In this document: piece by piece, positions 34,771 to 43,534 of the stretch
Layout: each line of letters starts with the position of its first letter
How positions within the stretch are numbered: the first letter of the stretch is position 1
DNA from: Burkholderiaceae bacterium
GTDB taxonomy: Bacteria; Pseudomonadota; Gammaproteobacteria; Burkholderiales; Burkholderiaceae_A
NCBI GenBank assembly: GCA_004214155.1
Contig: SGYQ01000005.1
Coordinates: 1-64,000 of the forward strand
DNA: 64,000 nucleotides
Direction: 5' to 3'
The notes under the pieces: generated by a model
What the model was told of the DNA's origin: nothing
What the model saw: the letters and a program-made list of their open reading frames with translations, nothing else
Database searches by the model: none
Program-made: the position numbers and the translations under genes

Positions 34771-36455
34771 TTGACGATCACTCCAGCAACTCTGTCCACA
34801 AGGTCTCTGACAGTTTCTTCTCTATTTCTGCGGAAAATCGCAACGTTCGGGTAAGCAATCGACCAGGTATCGTCAATCCCCAGTATCCAGGGACCCTGAG
34901 GTTCAGGCATAACAATTCCAACTTTCTGTCCGCAAGCACCCGCGAAATGAACTAAGGCAGTTGAGACCGAAATAATCCCATCGCATGCCGCAGCAATAGC
35001 TAACCAGTCCTCCAGATTTTTTTTGTAATCAACTTTAGGAAACGTTATGAATTCAAACCCTTTATCTTTCAGAAATTGTTCTTCTTTTGAGGTGTCCCCG
35101 TACTGTAAATTTACGCATAATGCACCTCTTTCGAAGATTGGAAGCCAATTTTCGATTGCTAATCCTTTAGCTCGTTTCTGAGCAGCCCAATATCCGCCAC
35201 TCCATGATATCCCCACGATTGGCCTGCCATTTGCAATGGTTTTTAATTGCTGTTGATATTGAACATAAAGATCCCCGTTTACTTGTAAAAATGCTTTCTT
35301 GTAATTCTTAAAACTTTCCACTGATTGTCTATACCTGCCAGGAAGACTACCTAGAGGAATATAACCATTTTTCTTTAACGAATTACTCTGCCAAGATTCC
35401 AATAACCCTGGTAAACCAACTTGTACATTTGGAAACGAACGCTCAATTATACTTTTCATCCTTAATTCAACTATCAGGAGAATATTTTTAAACTCCTTGA
35501 TGGCTTCTTCCATTACGCTTAAAAACAAAATCTGATCGCCAATTCCCTGCTCTACAACTACTAACGTCCAATGCTCTGGATTGAAGTCCTTGTTTTTGTC
35601 TGCCCTTGGAAGAACTTTAACTTGCGGTATTAAATTTCGTCCCATCGTACCAACTTCTTTTGCAAAACCTAATTCCCAGCACTCCCACCCTCTTTTAAAA
35701 TCTCTGGTTCTGAGGAGATGTAAACTTGAGTTCCACATCATTGCGATATCTGGCTTGCCCTTAGTCTTCATCACAATATTGGCAGCTTTATCGTAGAGTT
35801 CCACAGCGGCTACAGAGTCTTTATCACCTAAAATATCTGCTTTCATTCTCATCGCGGTTGGTTCGTTAGGATAAAGCTCCAAAATTTTGTCGTTAAGCAC
35901 CGAGGACTCGTCTGGGCGGAACCCAGCTCTAAGCGCTGATGCTTTAGCTAGCATTAGTTGTCTATGATTTTCATTTTTTAATAAAAGTTTATCTGCGACT
36001 TTAATTACATCCTCTGCTCTGGCTAAATCAAGTAGACAATTAATATACAATAAGCCAATGTCCAGACTGTCCGGTTCCATATCATGGGCCTTTTGTGCAA
36101 GAGGAAGTGCGTCTCGTAACCTGCCCATTTGGCTGTAGACACTTACAAGATTTTTGTATGGCTTAACACCACATTCTGGAAAACGTATTGCTCTAAGTAA
36201 AATCCTTTCCGTCGCTACCAAATCACCCATAGAAATAGTAATGAGGCCTTCAAGATTCAGTCGTCTCCATTCTTCTATATTATTTGCATTCTTAAGAATT
36301 TTTTTTGCTTTATCAAAATCTTTTCGAGCAAGGGCATCTTGAAATTCGTTTTCTGAGTTTTTTTTATAATTTGGAGCAATTTCTGATGGCTGAGGAGCCC
36401 CGCCTGGAGTGCTTCGGAGCTTATTTGTATTACTTTTACGTCTACCTTTACCCAT
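34767..36455 (-). CDS. TPR protein with C-terminal glycosyltransferase-like domain (FlmG-like)
   Basis: Probable cytoplasmic protein glycosyltransferase. The N-terminal half (about 30-270) consists of TPR-like helical repeats (DALARKDFDKAKKILKNANN, GRLRDALPLAQKAHDMEPDS). The C-terminal half (about 295-562) resembles GT-B transferases: VVEQGIGDQILFLSVMEEA, GRPIVGISWSGGYWAAQKRA, and a sugar-nucleotide-binding-like CDGIISVSTALVHFAGACGQ. This architecture matches TPR-GT enzymes such as FlmG, which glycosylate flagellin before export. The location between flagellins 2 and 3 supports that role. The N-terminus is basic (GKGRRKSNTNK). It is divergent from the sigma-54-controlled TPR gene at 36565 and coupled to the downstream 201-residue gene. 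Substrate and donor sugar are unknown. Confidence 0.8.
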   Translation of the reverse strand: MGKGRRKSNTNKLRSTPGGAPQPSEIAPNYKKNSENEFQDALARKDFDKAKKILKNANNIEEWRRLNLEGLITISMGDLVATERILLRAIRFPECGVKPYKNLVSVYSQMGRLRDALPLAQKAHDMEPDSLDIGLLYINCLLDLARAEDVIKVADKLLLKNENHRQLMLAKASALRAGFRPDESSVLNDKILELYPNEPTAMRMKADILGDKDSVAAVELYDKAANIVMKTKGKPDIAMMWNSSLHLLRTRDFKRGWECWELGFAKEVGTMGRNLIPQVKVLPRADKNKDFNPEHWTLVVVEQGIGDQILFLSVMEEAIKEFKNILLIVELRMKSIIERSFPNVQVGLPGLLESWQSNSLKKNGYIPLGSLPGRYRQSVESFKNYKKAFLQVNGDLYVQYQQQLKTIANGRPIVGISWSGGYWAAQKRAKGLAIENWLPIFERGALCVNLQYGDTSKEEQFLKDKGFEFITFPKVDYKKNLEDWLAIAAACDGIISVSTALVHFAGACGQKVGIVMPEPQGPWILGIDDTWSIAYPNVAIFRRNREETVRDLVDRVAGVIVK

Positions 36456-36511
36456 GGGCTAATGATAACCCTCTTTAGTGAACCGAAGTATTTTTTATTT
36501 TAATTTTTTTT

Positions 36512-36527
36512 TGGCACTTCATTTGCT
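36512..36527 (+). promoter_or_regulatory. Sigma-54 promoter of the small TPR-like gene
   Basis: TGGCACTTCATTTGCT, the best match to the consensus in the window (TGGCAC at -24, TTGCT at -12, exact spacing). It fixes the downstream start at ATG 36565 rather than the open frame beginning at 36478. Confidence 0.87.
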
Positions 36528-36564
36528 TAACAAGAGAACGAAGTTTTTTGGAGATGAAGAAATC

Positions 36565-37140
36565 ATGAATAGACTAACTGAAGAAACTATTAAACAGGCA
36601 ACTGTAGGGAAAATGATGACTTGTCAGGAGGTGTCAAGTTACTCACCTCAAGAAATTCGAGAAGCTATCTCTGGGCTTGTCGCTGAACACAAGACGATAC
36701 TGGCAGAAGCATTGGTAGAGGCAGGCCTTGCACTGTACCCTGAAAGTGAGGACATATTGGCTATAGCCAGTTTAATGGCAATGCAACGTCAAGACTGGGG
36801 TCAGGCAGCATCCTTACTTCGTTTACTAATTGACCAACAAGGTGTTAACACAACGCCATACTCCTACATTATGCTAATTAGAGCACTGAGATGTAATTTG
36901 GAATATGCAGAAGCTTTGTCAATATGTATTGATGCTCATGAAAAGCATCCTGATCATCCCGACATAGATGCAGAATTTAAAGTTTTAACTTCGATTCTTG
37001 GGTTAAAGCCTTACCCTGCGGATGAAAGCCTAGATTCAGAAGAAGAGGATGTATTGTCTCCTGCAGTTCTCGAAAAATCCAATCCTTCGAAGGCAAAAGA
37101 GACAGCCGAAACCTCGGTAATTTCAGATCAGACAAAGTAA
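36565..37140 (+). CDS. Sigma-54-controlled TPR-like protein upstream of flagellin 3
   Basis: A 191-residue helical protein with TPR-like pairs (HKTILAEALVEAGLALYPES, EYAEALSICIDAHEKHPDHP) and an acidic, disordered tail from about residue 150. It has no signal peptide or enzyme motif. ATG 36565 was chosen because it lies just after the sigma-54 promoter and behind GGAG. The promoter class and its place immediately upstream of the sigma-54 flagellin suggest a flagellum-related role such as an adaptor or chaperone. That is inference: no homologue can be named, and no fliS is present in the window. Confidence 0.82.
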   Translation: MNRLTEETIKQATVGKMMTCQEVSSYSPQEIREAISGLVAEHKTILAEALVEAGLALYPESEDILAIASLMAMQRQDWGQAASLLRLLIDQQGVNTTPYSYIMLIRALRCNLEYAEALSICIDAHEKHPDHPDIDAEFKVLTSILGLKPYPADESLDSEEEDVLSPAVLEKSNPSKAKETAETSVISDQTK

Positions 37141-37278
37141 TGTGGCAAGTTATTTCCCCAATCTATTTTTGTAAATTTTTTAAGGCAAATGTTTACCGGA
37201 TAACCAAAATTTATCCTGGATCCAAGACCTCTTCCATCTTAGAAAACAATATTTCTTGCAATTTCCAACACTATTTAT

Positions 37279-37294
37279 TGGCATTAAAAATGCT
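37279..37294 (+). promoter_or_regulatory. Sigma-54 promoter of flagellin 3
   Basis: TGGCATTAAAAATGCT has GG-N10-GC spacing, though -12 is ATGCT rather than TTGCT. It lies 70 bases upstream of ATG 37365. The small inverted repeat GGATAA/TTATCC (37198-37216), about 65-80 bases upstream, could be part of an activator site (weak). Confidence 0.75.
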
Positions 37295-37364
37295 AGTGTT
37301 ACACACGCACGAAAGGATATTAAAGAATTCATATTTTTAAAAGAATTCTGCTTAGGAGAATGAT

Positions 37365-40300
37365 ATGGCTGTAATCAATACGAATACTAAAGCACTTTTT
37401 ACGCAGGCTGCTTTGATATCAACAGAAAGGACTCTATCGAAATCGATGGAGCAACTTTCTACTGGCAAACGTATTAATTCGGCCGGAGATGATGCCGCTG
37501 GCATGGCTATCTCCACTCGCATGACCCAACAAATTAGGGCTTTAGAGCAAGCTGTTAGAAATGCTGGGGATGCAGTTTCATTAATTCAAACTGCTGAGGG
37601 TGCCACAAATGAAATAACGGACATGCTTCAAAGAATGAGGGAATTGGCCATTCAAGCTATCAACGACACAAATGCAGGACAAGATCGGAGTTACCTAGAT
37701 CTAGAATTTCAACAATTAAAAAAAGAGATTGTTCGAATTGCGGATATGACTGAGTGGAACGGTTTTCAATTGTTAAACGGCACCGCTGGAGATCAGGTAG
37801 GACCAGAACCCGTATTTAAAATCAGTTCCTCTGGAGAATTTTTGTCAGAAATAAATTTTAGTCCCGTAACAAAAAACGTCTCTGAAAACGTTGCCCAACA
37901 CCAATTAGTTTTTTCCAATTCCAGTCCAGCTAAACAAGAATTAACCTTTGGAGATTTTAGCTCAGGAACAGGTCTCACTTTTGATATTACAACACGGGGA
38001 TCTTCTGGTTCAGACCCACTGACAACAACGATTCATTTGGGAAGTATTGAGCAAACTTTATCTTTTGGCGCTGCTACGAATGCTGGAGGTAGTTCCATAT
38101 CAATAGACTTGGTAGGTTCAACCTCTACTCAAACCTACAGCGCAACAGTATCATTTTCAGTCACGGCTTCCACTTCACAAGCAGTTGCCGCAGAAGCAGT
38201 TTCAGCCATAAATGCTGTTACTGCATTTACACAAGCTGGACATTCTGTTGTCGATAATGGAGATGGGACGGTGACTATCCAATGGGCGTCGGCTGATACA
38301 ATAAATACGCAAGCCGCAACGGTATCCGCGGGCGGCACGGGAATTACAATGTCAGGTGGAACTGCAGGAAATGCATTGCCGGTTAATAATACCTCTGCCG
38401 AAATAGCAGCAGTCGTTGCATCTCAATTGAACACTGCATTTAGTGATAATAAGATGTTCAGAGCCGCTTCAAATGTAACGGGCAGTTCTGCTGTCACATT
38501 AACATTTCGTGATAGTGATGGTGCTGCTTTAAATACAATTATGGCTGGGGATACAACTGGGGCCTTTGGCAATTTTACGGCGGAGAATACCATTACAACA
38601 GCGAATATTTATGTTGGAGGAGTAACTGTCTCAATTACACCAGGTACAAACGGGCACAATGTTGCTAGCGCTGTCCAAAGTGCATTACAAGCTAACTATG
38701 CTACTTCTTCCGCTACAGAGTCGAGAGTTGTAGTTAACGAAGGAAGTGGCACAATAACGATCACTTATCCTGATGAAGGTCCATCAGTTTCGCTCATTAG
38801 TTATAGCGCAGACTCGCTGGTTGGGATATCAACTACAAGGGAAGTAAATCAGGTAGTTGACACGCAAGCTGTATTTGAAAATAACGGAAAGTTTTTGAAA
38901 GCTGGTGAGTTAACTTTGAGTGCTTCACCTGGACCAACTTTGCAAAGAACTCTCACCTTCGGCCCGTCTATGACGGCTTCTACTCAAAATTTAACCTTTG
39001 GAGCCTGGAGTGCGGGAACGAATAATTCCTTCTCGATTACCACAAAGGGAGGGTCTAGCCAGGACGTGGTTGTAACTAGTATAAATCTAGGTACGGTCGA
39101 GCAAACATTGCAATTTACGGCACCGACTGCGGCCTCTGCAGATACAATTACCGTTTCTTTGAGAGATCATAACAGTGAGACATTTTCTGTTGCCATCGCA
39201 TCGACGTTTAATTCCGCGGATTCCGCTAGAACGGTTGCATGTGAGTTTGTAAGCGCTGCAAATGCATTATTCTCAGCACAGGGCGTGTCCTATAACGCCT
39301 TCGAGACGAGTGCTGGGGAGGTAAAAGTAATTTTTGGAAGTTCTGCAGCGATCGGTTTATCAACCTTTACCGCAGCAATTACCACATCCTCAACCAGTGC
39401 ATCTATAGCTTTAACAGCAGCATCTGCTCTTCCACAAAACCGAACTACAGCAGATATTTCATCAATCGTTGCTGATCAGTTAAATGCTTCCTTTTCTGCC
39501 AATGGAGTACTGCGTCAGGCTACTGATTTAGGCGATGGTGTGGTTAAGTTGGTCTGGGCAACTACTGATAATATCCCACTAACACCTTCCGTGACGAACA
39601 TTACAACGGGGATAGATTATACGGCTTCAGCTACTACTTTGACTGGCGGCACTATTACGGTTGGGGGTGTTTCAGTGGAATTATCTACCACCGCTGGTTT
39701 GACCGCTGCCAATATTGCGACACAGGTGAAAGCAGCTCTTTTTGCAAATGATAACTACAATACCGCTTCGGGAAGAACTTTGCTGGACAGCGGGAGTGGT
39801 GATTTAACCATAACCTACTCTGCTTTAGATGGAGAAGTTGAGGATATAACCGTATCTTCGTTTACGGATTCGCGAAATCCTGCTGTATCGTCGACCATTA
39901 ATGAAAATCGAGCTTATGGGGACTTAGATGCAACTTTTGAATTGGTAAACGGTGACAAAATCAGTTTAAGAGGAAATCCGAATTTTTCTGCCGGAACTGT
40001 AGTCTTTGCAAGAGACTCCGTGGCCCAACAAGATACGTTCACGATATCAGGAGATTATCAAACGGGCGACTCAATAGAGTTCCGAGTTGATGACAAACTA
40101 TTTACCTACACAGTTACAAATGCGGATGTTTCTAGCGCAGGTGGAACCTATAGCAACGCAATTTCGAATAAAAATATTGTCGATAGCATAGCAGAGGCAA
40201 TGACCGAAAATGTAAATGTCTCAGAAATTGTATCAACTACTGTTGCACGAGATATGGATATCACTAACGATGATCGCACATATCTTGTTCTGACAGCAAG

Positions 40301-43007
40301 AGAGCCAGGAACACGGTTTTTAGCTAGCAGTGTTCTCAACAGAGCTACAGGAAGTAGTACAAGTCTTATTTCTAGTGAAACGACTCGTTCTAATGTTGAC
40401 GCTGGTTCTAACAGTTTACTTATTTCGGAAGATTTAACTATTAATTTACTCGGTAGTGATGGAGAACCAGAATCGTTTAAGCACCGAGGACCAAAAGTTG
40501 TGATGGATATCAATCGCAGTTTTAGTGAACTTACTGCTTTGCGATCCAGTGACTTAATCATAAACGGTCAAACTGTGAACTTGTCATTGGCAAAAGATGA
40601 TGAGTTATCGCCAGAAGGTACAAATAGAAATGGAAGTGCCATCTCAAAAGCTGAGGCAATCAACCGGATATCTGACGACACCGGTGTCCGAGCTGTTGTT
40701 GGAAAGACAGTTTTGACAGGGGTTTCTATGGAGGCTGGTGGGATAGTGACTGGCACACTTACCGTTAATGGATTTACATCGCCGGTTATTCAAACGATTG
40801 GAAATAATATTAGAGAATCCCGCTCCGTTGTTGTTGAGGCAATTAATAGGATGACAAAAGATACCGGCGTAATTGCTATAAATACCAATGATGATTACCA
40901 GGGAGTTAGGTTAGAAGCGTCTGATGGGCGAAATATTGAAATTGCCTTTAATACAACGGCTAAAGATTCAGTTTTTGCTCAAAGAACAGGTTTAAAGCAG
41001 GGCGTTCAATCAGGCGTATATGCTCTTGAATCTAAATATTCCGAGGACCCTCAATATGCAAATAATACAGAATTTAATAATCCCATAACACTAGAGTCTA
41101 GTACAACTGGAGTAATTGAAAGATCTGGACTTGTAGCCGGAACATATAGTGAAAACATCTCAACATTAAACAATAATTTGCGAGATTCGGTGCCTCCTGC
41201 ATTAGCTCAGATTAGTAAATTTTCTTTTTCTGGAACGCTAGACTCTGCTGGAGCGGAGACATTTACAGTAACTGTCAACGGTAAAAGTAAATCCTACACA
41301 ACAGAATCTGGTGATAATATCCAAGACATAAGGGCGGCTTTGATCGATGCTATAGAAACTGATCCTTCATTAGGAATTACGGTTTTGGCAAATTATGGAA
41401 ACGATTTAGATGAGGTTTATGTAACCTCTAGGAACCCAGGTATTGAATTTACCGCTACTGTCTCTACAGATTCCTCAGATGCTTACATAGATGCTGAAGT
41501 GGTCCGAGAAAATTTTCAGGCGCCAACTAGAAAGTTAAATAATGGGGATTTGATAATTAACGGAGTGGAAATTAGAGGATCTAGATCAGAGGATGACGTT
41601 CGATCAGTAGAAGTTTCTTCGGGTAGTAGAAAAGATTCCAGTGCAATAGCACTTGCCACAGCCATTAACTCTCACGAAGATGAGACTGGAGTTACTGCAC
41701 AAATTGTCGGTGCAAATATTGCCGGTTCTACAACGAATACAGGATTTCCGGGAGTCTTTCCTGCAACTGGTGATTATGACCTTTTTGTAAATGGTATCAA
41801 GGTTGAGGTAAGGTTAACTCAGGACGAACCAGCTGATACTAGAAGAAACAATGTTGTAGAGGCGATAAATTTGTTAACTCATACGCACGGAATAATTGCA
41901 ACCAATAATAACTCTGGGGTAACACTTGAGTCGACAGATGGCCGTAATATGTCTGTTTGGTTTGATGGCTCAATTCAAGGACTATCTGCTGCGAGTTTTG
42001 GCCTTGATCAGGGGGGAGCCGTAGCACAAACGTCGACAGTTTCTTTGACTCAGGCTAGTGCTGGAGCAACACTGGTAAGTGGTACTACTGTTGCGTTAAC
42101 GGTTAATGGCGTTAGAGTCGAGGCACAAGCAGCCTCTAGTAGTTACGATGCTTTTGCTGACACATTAAAGTTAGCTATTGATGAAGCAGCTAATGATAAT
42201 CCTTCGGCATTTTCAAACGTGGAAATATCGATAGATCCGAATAGTAAGTTAATAACACTACAATCCACTAATGCTGGAATACCGTTTAATATTTCGGGTG
42301 CTTACAGTACATCTGATGAATTGGACTTAACGATTCAAAACACTGTAGAAAATTCTTTGGGCAGAAATGAAGTCTCTGGTATTCGTGGCGCGTCAGTAAA
42401 TTCATTGGGAGCACGAACTGTATACAGTAACATCAAGCTCGTATCCGAAAGTGAGTTTGAGGTAAAGCCCGGAGACAACGGGTTTGGTTCTAATTCAAGT
42501 TTTTCTGAGCTAGGTTTTGTTCAGGGAACATTTGGAGGAGAGGCAACAGTTGATGTTTCCCCACCGCGGGTCGGAAGACTTACTTTCCAGGTGGGCTCAA
42601 GAGCTACGCAAGTGATAACAATTGATTTAGGTGATTTTGGAAAAGGTGGCCCGATCACAAACGATGTTACCGGAGATGTTGATAACTCTTTAGATCAAAT
42701 GATCAATCGTATTAACTCGCGAGACAGTGCAGAGGGCGTCCTAGAAAGACTAGATGCTGTAATGGACAAAGTCAATGCTAACCGGGCAAACATGGGTGCT
42801 GTGATTAACAGATTAACGCATGCAATTGATAACTTATCAAACGTCTCAACCAATCAATCAGCATCACGAAGTCAAATCATGGATGCGGACTATGCAAAAG
42901 CTAGTACAGAACTTGCGCGAAGCCAAATTCTTCAGCAGGCGGGTACCGCAATTTTGGCTCAAGCTAACGCGAGCCAACAAGTTGTATTACAACTACTTAA
43001 TGGCTAA
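37365..43007 (+). CDS. Very large flagellin 3 (1880 aa), sigma-54 controlled
   Basis: A flagellin with canonical ends: N-terminal VINTNTKALFTQAALISTER, QLSTGKRINSAGDDAAGMAI; C-terminal ANMGAVINRLTHAIDNLSNV, ELARSQILQQAGTAILAQAN. The 5.6-kb frame is uninterrupted. In the middle, residues about 191-485 and 541-835 are a tandem duplication, each ending in the module also found in FliD. Further on are two flagellin hook IN-type motifs (DLIINGQTVNLS near 1064 and DLIINGVEIRGS near 1393), plus several NGxxxxY beta repeats such as FTVTVNGKSKSYTTESGD. The central region does not resemble flagellins 1 and 2. Its sigma-54 promoter implies synthesis before hook completion, hence a possible proximal filament segment (inference). 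No terminator follows, so transcription may enter 43037. Confidence 0.95.
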   Translation: MAVINTNTKALFTQAALISTERTLSKSMEQLSTGKRINSAGDDAAGMAISTRMTQQIRALEQAVRNAGDAVSLIQTAEGATNEITDMLQRMRELAIQAINDTNAGQDRSYLDLEFQQLKKEIVRIADMTEWNGFQLLNGTAGDQVGPEPVFKISSSGEFLSEINFSPVTKNVSENVAQHQLVFSNSSPAKQELTFGDFSSGTGLTFDITTRGSSGSDPLTTTIHLGSIEQTLSFGAATNAGGSSISIDLVGSTSTQTYSATVSFSVTASTSQAVAAEAVSAINAVTAFTQAGHSVVDNGDGTVTIQWASADTINTQAATVSAGGTGITMSGGTAGNALPVNNTSAEIAAVVASQLNTAFSDNKMFRAASNVTGSSAVTLTFRDSDGAALNTIMAGDTTGAFGNFTAENTITTANIYVGGVTVSITPGTNGHNVASAVQSALQANYATSSATESRVVVNEGSGTITITYPDEGPSVSLISYSADSLVGISTTREVNQVVDTQAVFENNGKFLKAGELTLSASPGPTLQRTLTFGPSMTASTQNLTFGAWSAGTNNSFSITTKGGSSQDVVVTSINLGTVEQTLQFTAPTAASADTITVSLRDHNSETFSVAIASTFNSADSARTVACEFVSAANALFSAQGVSYNAFETSAGEVKVIFGSSAAIGLSTFTAAITTSSTSASIALTAASALPQNRTTADISSIVADQLNASFSANGVLRQATDLGDGVVKLVWATTDNIPLTPSVTNITTGIDYTASATTLTGGTITVGGVSVELSTTAGLTAANIATQVKAALFANDNYNTASGRTLLDSGSGDLTITYSALDGEVEDITVSSFTDSRNPAVSSTINENRAYGDLDATFELVNGDKISLRGNPNFSAGTVVFARDSVAQQDTFTISGDYQTGDSIEFRVDDKLFTYTVTNADVSSAGGTYSNAISNKNIVDSIAEAMTENVNVSEIVSTTVARDMDITNDDRTYLVLTAREPGTRFLASSVLNRATGSSTSLISSETTRSNVDAGSNSLLISEDLTINLLGSDGEPESFKHRGPKVVMDINRSFSELTALRSSDLIINGQTVNLSLAKDDELSPEGTNRNGSAISKAEAINRISDDTGVRAVVGKTVLTGVSMEAGGIVTGTLTVNGFTSPVIQTIGNNIRESRSVVVEAINRMTKDTGVIAINTNDDYQGVRLEASDGRNIEIAFNTTAKDSVFAQRTGLKQGVQSGVYALESKYSEDPQYANNTEFNNPITLESSTTGVIERSGLVAGTYSENISTLNNNLRDSVPPALAQISKFSFSGTLDSAGAETFTVTVNGKSKSYTTESGDNIQDIRAALIDAIETDPSLGITVLANYGNDLDEVYVTSRNPGIEFTATVSTDSSDAYIDAEVVRENFQAPTRKLNNGDLIINGVEIRGSRSEDDVRSVEVSSGSRKDSSAIALATAINSHEDETGVTAQIVGANIAGSTTNTGFPGVFPATGDYDLFVNGIKVEVRLTQDEPADTRRNNVVEAINLLTHTHGIIATNNNSGVTLESTDGRNMSVWFDGSIQGLSAASFGLDQGGAVAQTSTVSLTQASAGATLVSGTTVALTVNGVRVEAQAASSSYDAFADTLKLAIDEAANDNPSAFSNVEISIDPNSKLITLQSTNAGIPFNISGAYSTSDELDLTIQNTVENSLGRNEVSGIRGASVNSLGARTVYSNIKLVSESEFEVKPGDNGFGSNSSFSELGFVQGTFGGEATVDVSPPRVGRLTFQVGSRATQVITIDLGDFGKGGPITNDVTGDVDNSLDQMINRINSRDSAEGVLERLDAVMDKVNANRANMGAVINRLTHAIDNLSNVSTNQSASRSQIMDADYAKASTELARSQILQQAGTAILAQANASQQVVLQLLNG
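37935..38819 (+). repeat. Flagellin 3 internal duplication, copy A
   Basis: Residues about 191-485. It begins QELTFGDFSSGTGLTFDITT, continues through TIHLGSIEQTLSFGA and SAEIAAVVASQLNTAFSDN, and ends with the FliD-type module (GSGTITITYPDEG). Confidence 0.75.
38985..39869 (+). repeat. Flagellin 3 internal duplication, copy B
   Basis: Residues about 541-835. QNLTFGAWSAGTNNSFSITT, SINLGTVEQTLQFTA and TADISSIVADQLNASFSAN align in order with copy A at a constant offset near 350 residues. It ends in GSGDLTITYSALDGEV. Confidence 0.75.
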
Positions 43008-43036
43008 TCAAGTTCAATTTAAGGTACACTGAAGGG

Positions 43037-43288
43037 ATGGATATACACAAAAAAGTTGAACTTGAGCAAGCGGTTGGAAAAACTCCTTCCAAACCTTCCT
43101 GTCGGATTTGTCGTTTGATTCGGGTATACCTTCTATTTGCTATACCAACATTAGCGTTATTTTGGTTGGGAGTTGATTTTGGAGTCAGCGATGTTGATGC
43201 CCAAGACTTGGTTGTGAAAGTTGTCCTATTAGTTCTTTTCTTCTCAATAGTAAGACGAATCTATTTGGACTTCTTTAGGGGTGACTGA
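43037..43288 (+). CDS. Small predicted membrane protein
   Basis: An 83-residue protein with a Cys-x2-Cys pair (SCRICRLIR, residues 22-25), a hydrophobic segment VYLLFAIPTLALFWLGVDFG, and a second one VVKVVLLVLFFSIVRRIY, so probably two membrane helices. No function is recognised. It starts 29 bases after flagellin 3 and overlaps the next gene by eight bases, which suggests co-translation. Such small membrane proteins are easy to over-call, but the overlap and codon-like composition favour a real gene. Confidence 0.66.
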   Translation: MDIHKKVELEQAVGKTPSKPSCRICRLIRVYLLFAIPTLALFWLGVDFGVSDVDAQDLVVKVVLLVLFFSIVRRIYLDFFRGD

Positions 43289-43520
43289 CGTAAAAGAGAA
43301 TAGACCAGACTGTTGGTCGTGTGCATTTTTTTCTATAACCTGGGACCCTAAGTTTCCTTACGGTTGTGATTTGATGGGTTTTAAAAGTAAGATAACTCCC
43401 TGTTTAGATGTTGTGAGGTTTGACGGCAAAAGATGTTTAGGTTATGTCGAAAAAGAAGTACATATGATTCGTATGACGCAAAAATTTAAACGCAAGAGGA
43501 AAGTAAATTTTCTTGCTTAG
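43281..43520 (+). CDS. Small conserved cysteine-containing protein
   Basis: A 79-residue protein starting at GTG 43281. The pattern PDCWSCAFFSITWDPKFPYG, then C-x-LMGFKSK and KRCLGY, matches a small bacterial family I know only as conserved, sometimes mislabelled uracil-DNA glycosylase. The Cys residues (two in CxxC, others at about 29, 41 and 52) could bind a metal. A Lys/Arg-rich tail follows (KFKRKRKVN). It overlaps the preceding gene by eight bases and precedes the asparagine synthase-like gene by 14. No role in flagella is evident. Confidence 0.75.
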   Translation: MTDVKENRPDCWSCAFFSITWDPKFPYGCDLMGFKSKITPCLDVVRFDGKRCLGYVEKEVHMIRMTQKFKRKRKVNFLA

Positions 43521-43534
43521 GAGAGGATTATAAT

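Noticed and set aside
36478-36564. N-terminal 29-residue extension of the small TPR-like protein
   Set aside because: It would start upstream of the sigma-54 promoter at 36512-36527, so it would not be on that transcript.
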